A DNA stretch of 64,000 nucleotides from an uncultured Verrucomicrobiales bacterium (GTDB lineage Bacteria; Verrucomicrobiota; Verrucomicrobiia; Verrucomicrobiales; Akkermansiaceae). The notes under the pieces are model-generated. The model worked only from the letters and a program-made list of their open reading frames with translations. It had not been told where the DNA came from and ran no database searches. Of the stretch, positions 27,822-36,471 are shown piece after piece (position 1 is the first letter of the stretch; each line of letters begins with the position of its first letter). The position numbers were made by a program, and so were the translations under genes. The stretch covers positions 1-64,000 of the forward strand of contig CALCHQ010000105.1 of assembly GCA_937901085.1 (NCBI GenBank). Direction: 5' to 3'.

Positions 27822-27856
27822 ATAAAAGAAGCCCCTCGGTCGCCACAACCGGGGGC
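27822..27856 (-). terminator. Terminator after the small basic protein gene
   Basis: Stem GCCCC(T)CGGT with ACCGGGGGC, one bulged base; on the minus strand followed by TTCTTTTATC. Confidence 0.7.
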
Positions 27857-27891
27857 TCCAGAAAATGTGAATACCCTCTCGAGAGGGGCCA

Positions 27892-28047
27892 TCAGGCTTC
27901 GAACTTGGTCTTGGGCAGGCCGATGGGGCTCTGACCTTCCTTCCACTGACCGCGTTCCTTCATGAGCTTCACGCGCTCGAAACGCTTGAGAACAGAACGC
28001 TTGCCGCCGACGGTACCAGTAGCCTTGAGTGTGGAGTGCTTAGACAT
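27892..28047 (-). CDS. Small basic protein of the Chlamydiae/Verrucomicrobia type
   Basis: A 51-residue very basic protein starting MSKHSTLKATGTVGGKRSV, continuing VLKRFERVKLMKERGQWKEG and ending GLPKTKFEA. This matches my memory of a lineage-restricted small basic protein family, suspected to be ribosome-associated, found in Chlamydiae, Verrucomicrobia and relatives. The ATG at 28047 gives the conserved length; a longer in-frame extension upstream runs through the promoter. It supports the phylum assignment. Confidence 0.75.
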   Translation of the reverse strand: MSKHSTLKATGTVGGKRSVLKRFERVKLMKERGQWKEGQSPIGLPKTKFEA

Positions 28048-28072
28048 ATTTTTGTGTTTGGTAAAGGTTAGC

Positions 28073-28130
28073 TCCGCATCACTGCGGAAATGTGGTCGCT
28101 TCTTATACAGCAGAAGCAGTTGAATTGCAA
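28073..28130 (-). promoter_or_regulatory. Promoter and leader hairpin of the small basic protein gene
   Basis: TTGCAA, 17-base spacer, TATAAG (28102-28130, minus strand), followed in the leader by a six-base-pair hairpin closed by a GTGA tetraloop (TCCGCA/TGCGGA, 28073-28088). The hairpin might be a regulatory or ribosomal-protein binding element. Confidence 0.6.
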
Positions 28131-28236
28131 GCCAAATTTCTGACTTTTTATGTTCCCGCTTTATTTTTTTACACAAAAGCCCGGCGATGGTGCGCCTGAC
28201 TGGTAGAGGTGAGTATGTCACACCAGGTGATTACGC

Positions 28237-28266
28237 TTGACGCGTGTTGCCCGCATGGGGTATCAT
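28237..28266 (+). promoter_or_regulatory. Promoter of the glycine-zipper lipoprotein gene
   Basis: TTGACG, 18-base spacer, TATCAT; leader about 44 bases. Confidence 0.6.
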
Positions 28267-28316
28267 GAGTCGGAACCTTGGGAACAATTAACTCTAACAT
28301 AGTATTCCACAAGCAT

Positions 28317-28805
28317 ATGAAGAAGAAATACATCCTTGCTGCGTTGGTGACCGGCTGCGCCGTACTCACCACTTCCTGCACCACGATGGTGAATGGCAAC
28401 AATGTGGCTGCCAATAAGGTAGGCTACGGCGCTCAGGCGTTCCCCGCCACGGTTGTGGCTGCCAAGAATGTGACCATTGAGACGACCAGCACGGCCAAGA
28501 ATCTGGGCACGGGCGTGGGCGCCGTACTGGGTGCCGGTGCCGGCCAGATGCTCGGCGGTGGTTCCGGTCGCGTGGTGTCTGCTGCTGGTTTCGGTGTGCT
28601 GGGCGCGCTGGCTGGCCGTTACCTGACCGATGCTGCCGGTAACACGCAGGGTCAGTCCATCACGGTGAAGATTGATGGTACTAACCAGCTTTATTCTGTG
28701 GTGCAGCCTGTGTCGGAACAGGTGGGTTACATCCCCGTCGGTACGCACGGTATGTACTACCACGGCACGAATAACTGCCGCTTCGAACCCGATGGCACTT
28801 ATTAA
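28317..28805 (+). CDS. Glycine-zipper lipoprotein
   Basis: A 162-residue protein with signal peptide and lipobox TTSC (C21), then a Gly/Ala-rich double helix region (about residues 60-105: GTGVGAVLGAGAGQMLGG ... GFGVLGALAGRYL) typical of SlyB/Pcp-like glycine-zipper outer-membrane lipoproteins, and a C-terminal beta-rich part. Probably an envelope-stability lipoprotein. The upstream ATG at 28278 is in the 5' leader, and the signal peptide begins only at 28317. Confidence 0.8.
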   Translation: MKKKYILAALVTGCAVLTTSCTTMVNGNNVAANKVGYGAQAFPATVVAAKNVTIETTSTAKNLGTGVGAVLGAGAGQMLGGGSGRVVSAAGFGVLGALAGRYLTDAAGNTQGQSITVKIDGTNQLYSVVQPVSEQVGYIPVGTHGMYYHGTNNCRFEPDGTY

Positions 28806-28837
28806 GCCATTCTGGCTCTTTTCCTGAAAGAACAACC

Positions 28838-28874
28838 AGAACCACCCCGCCAGTAATGCTGGCGGGGTGGTTCT
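28838..28874 (+). terminator. Hairpin after the glycine-zipper lipoprotein gene
   Basis: A perfect 16-base-pair stem with loop TAATG. No clear T-run follows, so termination may need Rho or the second hairpin at 28920-28946 (12-base-pair stem, loop GGT) further down. Confidence 0.55.
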
Positions 28875-28977
28875 GTATCTACTCCTCTCGCGTCTCCTGT
28901 TCCGCTCTCGGTAGACGATTATGGCGGACTCGGTGAGTCCGCCATATCGGGGAGTCTGTTGTCGGGACGAGTGTTCT

Positions 28978-31900
28978 TTATGCGTCCTTCTCCTGTGCTT
29001 CGAGCAGGGCATAGGCGGTGACTTCATCCGGGTCTTCGCCGTGGTGTCCCTTGGTGATTCGCGTGCGGAAGAGCTTCATGATGAACACGAAGGAGCAGGG
29101 AATGAAGAAGATGCCGAGGAGGGTGGCAATGGTCATGCCGATGACGACCACCACGCCGATGGCGTTGCGCGCCAGAGCGCCGGAGCCGGTGGCTGTCATC
29201 AGCGGTACACAGCCCAGGATGAAGGCGAAGGAGGTCATCAGAATCGGTCGCAGACGCATGCGGGCGGCGGTGACGGCGGCTTCGATGAGTTCCTGCCCGC
29301 GCTCCATCTGCAGGACGGCGAATTCAACGATGAGGATGGCGTTCTTGGCGGCCAGACCTACCAGCATCACCAGGCCAATCTGGGCGTACATATTGAGGTC
29401 TATACCCGTCATCCACAGACCCAGGAAGGCACCCAGCACAGCAATGGGAACGGTCATGAAGATGGAAAGAGGCAGCGTCCATTTCTCGTACAGAGCAGCC
29501 ATGATGAGGAAGGCAAACACGGCCGAGAGGGCGAAGATGGAACCCAGCCCCAGACCATCCTGGACTTTCTTTTCCTGGAAGCTCATGTCAACATATTCCA
29601 TGGCGAATTTAGTGGTGTCCATGACTTCTGCAAAGACTTTTTCCACGGCGGCCATGGCCTGGGCGGTGGAGTATCCTTCGGCCGGAGTGACGGAAATCTT
29701 GGCAGCGTTGTAGTTGTTGTTGCGCCACACGAATTCCGTATCGGCAATGTCCTTGATGGTGACCAGGGTGCTGAGCGGCACGGAATCACCCTTGGCGTTG
29801 CTGACGTAGAAGTTGGCAATCTGCTCGGTGTTGGTGCGGCTCACACCTGCGGCCTGCAGGTAAACCTGCCACTGCTGGCCGAACTGGGTGTAGTAGTTCA
29901 CGAAACTGGAGCCGTTGAAACACTGCAGCAGCTGGTTGGCGGCGGCGTAGTTCACGCCCTGTGCCAGACATTTTTCCTTGTCGATGGAGATGCTCTTCTG
30001 CGGTACCTGTGGCAGCATCATGTCTGAAGCCTTGGCGATGGCCGGGTTCTTCATGAGCGCGGCTTCCAGTTTCTGCGCCTGCTCATAGAGGACGGAAACA
30101 CCCTGGCCGTCGAGGTCTTCCAGGGCCACGGAGATGTCGTTACCCACGCCCACGCCGGGAATGGCGGGCGGGCTGACGAGGAAGCTCACGCCGTCGACCC
30201 CGCACATGGCGAGTTTGGCCTGCACGCGTTTCTGCACATCATCGGCGGTGGGGATTTCGCCGTTCTCCATGACGGGGCGTTCTGCGTAGGGCTTGAGACA
30301 GGCAAAGAAGGAGAGGGCGTTGGTGGTCTGCACGCCGATGACGAGGTTCATGCCGATGATGGAGACGGCGAAGTCGGTGGTGGGTTCTTCCAGCAGCACT
30401 TTTTCTACGGGAACAACCTGCTCGGTGAGACGCTGCAGGGAGACACCGGGTTTCATGATGACGCCTCCGATGAGGAACCCCTGGTCTTCAGCGGGCAGGA
30501 AACCGCCGGGAACTCGCTGCGAGACCGGGATGATGCAGGCGGTGATGCCGGCCAGCAGCACCATGGCCAGGGTAAGGCGGTGGCAGAGCCAGCCGCAGGC
30601 TGCAGAGAATTTGTCTGCCAGGGCATCATAGAACCGGTTGAAGGCGTTGTAGAACGGCGTGAGCAGCGAGCGGTGTTCTTTCTTGGGCTGCAGCATGAGG
30701 GCCGACAATGCCGGGGAGAGGGTCAGAGCGTTGAAGGCAGAGATGAGCATGGACACCGCAATGGTGACGGCGAATTGCTGGAACAGCGTGCCGGTGATGC
30801 CCGGAAGCAGAGCGGTGGGCAGGAAGACGGCGGCCAGCACCAGGGCAATGGCCACTACCGGCCCGCTTACTTCCTTCATGGCAGCAAAGGTGGCCTGGCG
30901 CGGGGTCATGCCGTTTTCCATGTGGGCCTCCACCGCTTCCACCACCACGATGGCGTCGTCCACCACCAGGCCGATGGCCAGCACCATGCCGAGCAGGCAG
31001 ATGGTGTTGAGCGAGAAGCCCAGCATGGGGAAGAAGATGAAGGTGGTGATGAGCGATACCGGAACGGCAATGAGCGGGATGAGGGTGGCGCGCCAGCCCT
31101 GCAGGAACACGAATACCACCAGGGCTACCAGCACCATGGCTTCAAAGAGGGTGTGGGCAATTTCCGAGATGGAGTCGCGCACGGTGGTGGTGGTATCGAG
31201 CGCGACGAAGCCGCGCATGCCCTCCGGCATGACCTTTTCCTTTTCAGCCATGAGGGCTTTGACTTTGTTCACCGTCTCGATGGCATTGGAGCCGGCGGCC
31301 TGGTATACGGCCAGGGCGGTGCCGGGGCGTCCGTTGATGCGGCTGGCGAGGGAGTAGGTCTGGGAACCCAGCTCAATTTGCGCGATGTCCTTGAGGTAGA
31401 CCGCCTGCGTACCTTGCTGGCGGATGATGATGGAGTTGAACTCCTCGACGGAAGTCATGCGCCCCTGGTTGCGGATGGTGTAGGTGAATTCCTGGCCGTC
31501 GGGCATGGGTTCAGCGCCTACGGCACCGCCGGGGTTGATGGCGTTCTGGGTGCTGACGGCATTGTATACCTCACTCACCGAAATGCCTTTCTGGGCCATT
31601 TTATCGGTGTCGAGCCAGATACGGACGGCAAAGCGCGCGCCGAATACCTGCACGTCGCCCACGCCTTCCACTCGCTTGAGCGGGTCGACCAGGTTCAGGA
31701 AGGCGTAGCCGGTGAGGCTGACGGGTTCGAAGAAGCCCTGGGGGGAATCCAGCGCATAGAGCATGAGCGGCAGGCCGGAGGACTGCTTGATGGTGATGCC
31801 CATCTGCGATACCATGCTGGGCAGCTGGCTGGTGGCCTGGCTGTAACGCATGTAGGTATTCTGCTGGTCGGTATTCGGGTTGGAGCCGGGCTCGAAAATC

Positions 31901-32175
31901 ACGTTGATACTGCATGCACCGTTGTTGGAAGAGGTGGAGTTCATGTAGTCCATCTTTTCCACACCGGAGAGCTGCAATTCAATGGGGGTGGCCACGGATT
32001 CTGCCACTTCGGTGGCGTTGGCACCCGGATAGGTCGCCGCCATCTGGATGGTGACCGGGGCGATGTCCGGGTACTGGGAAATGGGCAGTGCCATCATGCT
32101 GATGAGGCCCAGCAGGGTGGTCACCACCGCAATGACACCGGCAATGATGGGGTGCTTGATGAAAAACGGAGACAT
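28978..32175 (-). CDS. RND efflux transporter, AcrB/MexB type
   Basis: A 1065-residue inner-membrane proton-driven pump of the hydrophobe/amphiphile efflux family. Typical first helix (FFIKHPIIAGVIAVVTTLLGL), the GMVLAIGLVVDDAIVVVEAVE stretch with the proton-relay aspartates in helix 4 (near residue 405), a second set of helices with KNAILIVEFA near residue 940, and large periplasmic loops are all visible. It follows the adaptor gene by 25 bases. No TolC-like outer-membrane channel is adjacent. Confidence 0.93.
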   Translation of the reverse strand: MSPFFIKHPIIAGVIAVVTTLLGLISMMALPISQYPDIAPVTIQMAATYPGANATEVAESVATPIELQLSGVEKMDYMNSTSSNNGACSINVIFEPGSNPNTDQQNTYMRYSQATSQLPSMVSQMGITIKQSSGLPLMLYALDSPQGFFEPVSLTGYAFLNLVDPLKRVEGVGDVQVFGARFAVRIWLDTDKMAQKGISVSEVYNAVSTQNAINPGGAVGAEPMPDGQEFTYTIRNQGRMTSVEEFNSIIIRQQGTQAVYLKDIAQIELGSQTYSLASRINGRPGTALAVYQAAGSNAIETVNKVKALMAEKEKVMPEGMRGFVALDTTTTVRDSISEIAHTLFEAMVLVALVVFVFLQGWRATLIPLIAVPVSLITTFIFFPMLGFSLNTICLLGMVLAIGLVVDDAIVVVEAVEAHMENGMTPRQATFAAMKEVSGPVVAIALVLAAVFLPTALLPGITGTLFQQFAVTIAVSMLISAFNALTLSPALSALMLQPKKEHRSLLTPFYNAFNRFYDALADKFSAACGWLCHRLTLAMVLLAGITACIIPVSQRVPGGFLPAEDQGFLIGGVIMKPGVSLQRLTEQVVPVEKVLLEEPTTDFAVSIIGMNLVIGVQTTNALSFFACLKPYAERPVMENGEIPTADDVQKRVQAKLAMCGVDGVSFLVSPPAIPGVGVGNDISVALEDLDGQGVSVLYEQAQKLEAALMKNPAIAKASDMMLPQVPQKSISIDKEKCLAQGVNYAAANQLLQCFNGSSFVNYYTQFGQQWQVYLQAAGVSRTNTEQIANFYVSNAKGDSVPLSTLVTIKDIADTEFVWRNNNYNAAKISVTPAEGYSTAQAMAAVEKVFAEVMDTTKFAMEYVDMSFQEKKVQDGLGLGSIFALSAVFAFLIMAALYEKWTLPLSIFMTVPIAVLGAFLGLWMTGIDLNMYAQIGLVMLVGLAAKNAILIVEFAVLQMERGQELIEAAVTAARMRLRPILMTSFAFILGCVPLMTATGSGALARNAIGVVVVIGMTIATLLGIFFIPCSFVFIMKLFRTRITKGHHGEDPDEVTAYALLEAQEKDA

Positions 32176-32200
32176 AATTCAGGAGGGGATGAAGTGGAAT

Positions 32201-35170
32201 TTATTCAAATTGGGATACTTCCTTAACCGGTTCTGCGGTGACAGAGGGCGTTACCGTCTTGGTCGGTACATAGATGAAGGGCTGGGGGGTGAGCTTGTTT
32301 ACGGGGGCCTTGGCTGCTTCGTTGGCTGCGTATGTCTGCGCAGCCATGATGGAGCCTTCCACGATGACGGGTACATCGGTCACGTTGTCGAAGCCCATGT
32401 TCTTCATGCACATGGCCATGAGGGAGTTGAATCCCTGCTGCAGGGCAATGAGGTCGAGTTCATCCTTGGCACCTGCTTCGCGCAGCACAAGCGCCCGGAA
32501 ATCCGGGGCTGCTTTGCGGCGGAGCAGCAATTCGCCCCAGTCGGCCACGCCTGCTTCTGCCGGGGCAGAGTCGGGCAAGGGATGGCCGTCCTGCTTTTCA
32601 AGTAGTTCGCGGAAGCTGCTGACGCCCGCCTGCTTGAGCAGCAGCTCGCCCCAGTTCTGCACCTTGGCTCCGCCCAGAATGATGGCTTCCAGGTTCGGGG
32701 CCTGGGTCTTGGCCAGCATCATGCCGGTGACGACGGAGCGGTTCGGTTCAATGACCTGCATGGGCTGCAGGTATTCCTTGCCTGCACCGTTGTCCAGCTT
32801 GAGGTTGATGATGGGCCCCTTGGTAATGGGCAGCATCTGGGGGGTGTTGTCGGGCTTGAGGATGATGATGAGGTCCATGCCCTTGGCGTTGAGCGGCGCG
32901 CGCGCCGGTACCAGACAGGCATGGGGGATGGTGTGCATTTTCGCCCGCACGGTCACGGCCATGCCGCTGCGGAGGATGGAGTCCTCGTTGTCAATGTGGC
33001 CGACGACATCGAGCGTGCCTGTGCTGGTACTCAGCGTGTTGTTGGCGGTGACAATGTGGCCTTTGCGGGGATAAAGGCTGTTGTCGTCCAGCACGAGTTC
33101 AAATTCCTGCGGGGCTGCTTTGTCCGGGTTGGCCTTGCGGATGCGGTGGTTGTTGAAGCCCTGCATGGCTCCTCGCCCGCTCATGCCGAAGTCCACGCGG
33201 ATGGGATTCACCGAGGAGAGCGTGACCAGCGGTTCCGGGTCAGAGGAGCTGACGAGCGAGCCGACGGAGGGCTTGTGAATGCCGATGCGGCCATCGAAGG
33301 GGGCTTCAATGGTGGTGTAATCCAGATTGATTTCGGCCTGGTGTACGGCTGCCTGCATCTGCGCGATGGCGGCGTCGGCTTTGCGAACGGCGGCTTCGTT
33401 GGTGGCAACCATGGTTTCGCTGTCGGTCACGACCTTGTCGGACACAGCCCCCGGCGTTGTTTCCCTCAGTTTGATGTAGCGTTCCAGGGTCTGGCGGCTC
33501 ATGGTGAGCTGTGCCTGCGCCTGCTCGCGTGCTGCCCGGGCAGCCACCAGGTTGGCGCGAGCTTCGTCCAGCGCGGCCTGGTAGGGGGCAGGGTCAATGG
33601 TGAAGAGCAAATCTCCCTTTTTCACCATTGAGCCGTCCTTGAAGTGCTGCTGAAGCAGGAAACCGCTCACCTGCGGGCGGATATCGGCCTCGTCAATGCC
33701 ACGCAGTTTGCCGAACCATGTGCCGGTTTCTGCGACATCCTGCTGCAGCATGTTGCTGATTTTGACCGGGAAGGGAGGCAGGGTGGCTTTGACTTCCGGG
33801 GGCGGGGCTTGTTCTGTCTTGCCGGTATTCTCTGCTGCTGCTGCCAGCGCCGGGTTGGGGGCCGGCTTGAACGTGAAGTCTGTTGTTTTGATGGTGGCAG
33901 GCTTTTCGCCCTTGGGCAGGCGGCTGTTGGCAGAGGAAATGTTGACGGCCAGCACCGCGTTTTCGGTATCACACACTACCTGGGCATCGGACGGGTCGTT
34001 GTAGCCCAGCTGCTTGAGGGTTTCTGAAAGGGAGATGCTGGCGTAATCCTTGACGGAAACCATGGTCTGTATGGAGTGGTAGCCGTTGCTTTCCTCCACC
34101 TTCAGCTGGTATTCACCGCCGATGGTGACGGGTATCATGTGCGGCACGCTTTCCTTGTCGACAACTACGATGAAATTGTTGAGCAGTACGTTTCGGATGG
34201 CGGCCTTGGGCACCAGCATGGCTTTGCCGGTGCTGAGCGGGATGCGCACGCGCACGGGCATGCCCCCGCGCAGGACATTGTCGGGGTTGGGGATGATGCC
34301 TTCGATATTGACCAGCCCGGAGGAGGTCAGCACGCTGTCCATGGCGATGAGGGTACCCTGGTGCGGGAGCATGGTGCCGTCTTCCATGAGCAGCTGGAAG
34401 CGGGGTGCTGGCGGGCTGTCGGCATTGCTGTTGGTGCCGATGTTGCCGTACTTGCTGAAGATGTTGAGCAGGTGGTCTCCGTTGACGGAGAAATCAACCC
34501 GGATGGGGTCGATAGAGGTGATGTTGGTCAGTTTGGTTGCCGGGCTGACCAGATCACCGATGGAGACATTGGCGGTGCCGATGATGCCATCGTAGGGGGC
34601 GCGGATGATGGTGTAGTCGAGGTTGATCTGAGCCTTGCTTACCGCGGCTTCCTGCTGCCCAATCTGGGCACGGGCCGCTTCTACCTGTGCCTGCGCGGCC
34701 TTGAGGGTCTGCTGGGCGTCAGACAGGTCTTTTTCGGAAACCGAGCCGGATTGCACCAGTTGCGCGTAGCGCTTGACATCCAGAGCGGCTTTATCGGCGG
34801 TGGCCTGGGCAGAGGTCAGCGTGGCCTGGGCGGCCTGCAGATTGGCTTTGCTGCGTTCCAGCTCAGCTTCATAGAGCTTGGGGTCGATGCGGAAGAGGAT
34901 GTCGCCGGCCTTGACGGTGGTGCCTTCCCGGTAGTCCTGGGAGATAAGGAAGCCGGAGATGCGGGGGTGGATGTCGGTGTCCTGCTCACCACGCAGGTAG
35001 CCGAACCATTCGCCGTAGTTGGTCACGTCCTGGTGGCGCAGTTGGAAAACCTTGATGGCGGGGGTGCTTTCCTGGACTGCGGCTCCTGAGGTGTCGCCGG
35101 GCTTGCAGGCGGGCAATACGCAGAGCGTGCAGCTACCCAGCGCGAGAGCCAGTATGGAGTTGCGGTTCAT
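32201..35170 (-). CDS. Double-module RND periplasmic adaptor lipoprotein
   Basis: A 989-residue protein, more than twice the normal AcrA length of about 390. Signal peptide with lipobox LPAC (C22). Module 1 (about residues 35-430) and module 2 (about 460-800) each contain a full adaptor order: EWFGYLRG or TWFGKLRG, lipoyl half (SGFLISQDY / SGFLLQQHF), coiled-coil hairpin, second lipoyl half (APYDGIIG / APFDGRIG) and barrel segments (IDPIRVDF / VNPIRVDF). A tail (800-989) holds two similar units starting WGELLL. Adaptors link RND pumps to the outer-membrane channel. Operon with the pump gene downstream. Confidence 0.85.
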   Translation of the reverse strand: MNRNSILALALGSCTLCVLPACKPGDTSGAAVQESTPAIKVFQLRHQDVTNYGEWFGYLRGEQDTDIHPRISGFLISQDYREGTTVKAGDILFRIDPKLYEAELERSKANLQAAQATLTSAQATADKAALDVKRYAQLVQSGSVSEKDLSDAQQTLKAAQAQVEAARAQIGQQEAAVSKAQINLDYTIIRAPYDGIIGTANVSIGDLVSPATKLTNITSIDPIRVDFSVNGDHLLNIFSKYGNIGTNSNADSPPAPRFQLLMEDGTMLPHQGTLIAMDSVLTSSGLVNIEGIIPNPDNVLRGGMPVRVRIPLSTGKAMLVPKAAIRNVLLNNFIVVVDKESVPHMIPVTIGGEYQLKVEESNGYHSIQTMVSVKDYASISLSETLKQLGYNDPSDAQVVCDTENAVLAVNISSANSRLPKGEKPATIKTTDFTFKPAPNPALAAAAENTGKTEQAPPPEVKATLPPFPVKISNMLQQDVAETGTWFGKLRGIDEADIRPQVSGFLLQQHFKDGSMVKKGDLLFTIDPAPYQAALDEARANLVAARAAREQAQAQLTMSRQTLERYIKLRETTPGAVSDKVVTDSETMVATNEAAVRKADAAIAQMQAAVHQAEINLDYTTIEAPFDGRIGIHKPSVGSLVSSSDPEPLVTLSSVNPIRVDFGMSGRGAMQGFNNHRIRKANPDKAAPQEFELVLDDNSLYPRKGHIVTANNTLSTSTGTLDVVGHIDNEDSILRSGMAVTVRAKMHTIPHACLVPARAPLNAKGMDLIIILKPDNTPQMLPITKGPIINLKLDNGAGKEYLQPMQVIEPNRSVVTGMMLAKTQAPNLEAIILGGAKVQNWGELLLKQAGVSSFRELLEKQDGHPLPDSAPAEAGVADWGELLLRRKAAPDFRALVLREAGAKDELDLIALQQGFNSLMAMCMKNMGFDNVTDVPVIVEGSIMAAQTYAANEAAKAPVNKLTPQPFIYVPTKTVTPSVTAEPVKEVSQFE

Positions 35171-35278
35171 ATAGGGATGAATTCTGGTTTTTAAGGGTTC
35201 TGGTGCAGGAGCGGGGGGGGCTGAACGCTGCTCTGCGGGGAAAATAAGCATTCCCGGTCCGAGGCCGTTGGCGTGAAA

Positions 35279-35839
35279 TCAGGGAGTCTGCTGAATGCCG
35301 GGTTGCGGTTCGCCTTGCTGGCGCATGGCGTTGAGGACGGCGCTGACCAGGCGCTGGCGGTCGCTGCGGGCGGCAGCGGCCAGCTGCAGGAAGTCTGCAA
35401 GGTGGAAGTTGCCATGCGTACGCAGGAATTCACGGTCTTTTTCGTCGCCGTACATGAGGTCTGCCGCCAGGGTGCCGAAGAGTTTGGCTTCGGCTTTGCG
35501 GATGATGCGGGGAAGATAGGGGATTTCCTGGAATTCTTCTGTTTCGGCCGGGAGGTCTGCTGCGGTGATGGGGCGTGCGTTGCCGGACATGCCGCGCATG
35601 GCATTGAGGAAGTAGTGGCGGCGTACAGCAGCGATGAGCAGGGTGGTGCTGGGGCTGGGAGCGCCTTTTTCTGCGTATTCGCGCACATAGCCGTGCATTT
35701 CAGCAGGCTGGTAGCCGATGCTCTTGAGGAAATCCTGTTCTTCAGGAAGGTAGAAGCGTTCTGCCGGGGTCTGGGGATTAAGCAGATAGCGTTCTACGGC
35801 TTCCCGGAAAAGCGACATGAAGTGGTCATTCCATTCCAT
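35279..35839 (-). CDS. DUF5069 family protein
   Basis: A 186-residue soluble protein matching DUF5069 as I remember it: starts MEWNDHFMSLFREAVERY, continues FLKSIGYQPAEM, PSPSTTLLIAAVRRHYFLNAM, PYLPRIIRKAEAKLFGTL and LMYGDEKDREFLRTH. Function unknown. The ATG at 35839 lies seven bases after a -10 box; the earlier in-frame ATG at 35863 is inside the promoter and is rejected. Confidence 0.75.
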   Translation of the reverse strand: MEWNDHFMSLFREAVERYLLNPQTPAERFYLPEEQDFLKSIGYQPAEMHGYVREYAEKGAPSPSTTLLIAAVRRHYFLNAMRGMSGNARPITAADLPAETEEFQEIPYLPRIIRKAEAKLFGTLAADLMYGDEKDREFLRTHGNFHLADFLQLAAAARSDRQRLVSAVLNAMRQQGEPQPGIQQTP

Positions 35840-35846
35840 GTGGGCT

Positions 35847-35875
35847 AGTATAATTTCCCCCATTTCCTAATGCAA
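35847..35875 (-). promoter_or_regulatory. Promoter of the DUF5069 gene, leaderless
   Basis: TTGCAT, 17-base spacer, TATACT on the minus strand; seven bases from the -10 box to the ATG. Confidence 0.7.
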
Positions 35876-35925
35876 GCTGAAAACACGCCTGCTGGCTGTA
35901 TAACATCAAATAAGCAGGATTCACC

Positions 35926-36471
35926 TTATGATTTGCGCCAGAGCAGATTGACCAGAGCGTAGGCAAGCGCCGCTATGAGGGTGCATGTGAGGACGCAGCC
36001 TGCCAGCAGTTCCAGGCAGAGCCGCGGGATACTGACATGGCTGAGGAGTTGGAAGGCCGCTCTCCATCCCTCGGAAAGAACTGCGGCCGAGCAGTTCCGC
36101 ATCAGTTCCATATCGACGCCGCTGCTCAGCCCCATCCACCCCAGCAGCAGAGAGCCCGCATACCATTGCAGCGGCCAGGCAATCAGCTGGTAGCCGGGAA
36201 AGGAAATGAAGCAGGAAAGTACGGCCATGGGAATGTTGCCCTGAGTACGCATGCTGCAGAGAACTGCAAAGATGGTCTGCATGGGAACCGGGGCAAGCGC
36301 CCAGCTGGTTCCCCAGGCGGCTCCGCGGGCAACGCTGCGCCGTTCCCAGAGCCACAAGTCGGGGCGGAACAGACTTTCCGGCAGCAGAACGGCCCAGAGA
36401 CGACTGTCGGCGCGCTTCCGGCGCAGGTAGGTATCTACCTTTTGCACCAGTTTGTTATAGTCGAACTTCAT
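35926..36471 (-). CDS. DUF2062 family membrane protein
   Basis: A 181-residue protein with a basic N-terminus and four hydrophobic segments; the motif ARGAAWGTSWALAPVPMQTIFAVLC around residue 45 is typical of DUF2062, which is often linked with glycosyltransferases or lipid-modifying enzymes. Its ATG overlaps the waaA stop by four bases (ATGA), making it the third gene of the rsmD-waaA operon and suggesting a role in lipopolysaccharide assembly. Confidence 0.8.
   Translation of the reverse strand: MKFDYNKLVQKVDTYLRRKRADSRLWAVLLPESLFRPDLWLWERRSVARGAAWGTSWALAPVPMQTIFAVLCSMRTQGNIPMAVLSCFISFPGYQLIAWPLQWYAGSLLLGWMGLSSGVDMELMRNCSAAVLSEGWRAAFQLLSHVSIPRLCLELLAGCVLTCTLIAALAYALVNLLWRKS

Noticed and set aside
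28048..28221. N-terminal extension of the small basic protein
   Set aside because: The extension would be encoded across the promoter (TTGCAA-17-TATAAG) and leader hairpin, and the family begins at MSKH.
28920..28946. 12-base-pair palindrome TATGGCGGACTC-GGT-GAGTCCGCCATA as a binding site or mobile element end
   Set aside because: It lies between convergent genes without a second copy in the window; most simply a transcription-end hairpin.
35921..36355. Open frame shifted against the DUF2062 gene
   Set aside because: Overlaps a coupled operon gene with a clear membrane-domain product; the shifted product is low-complexity.
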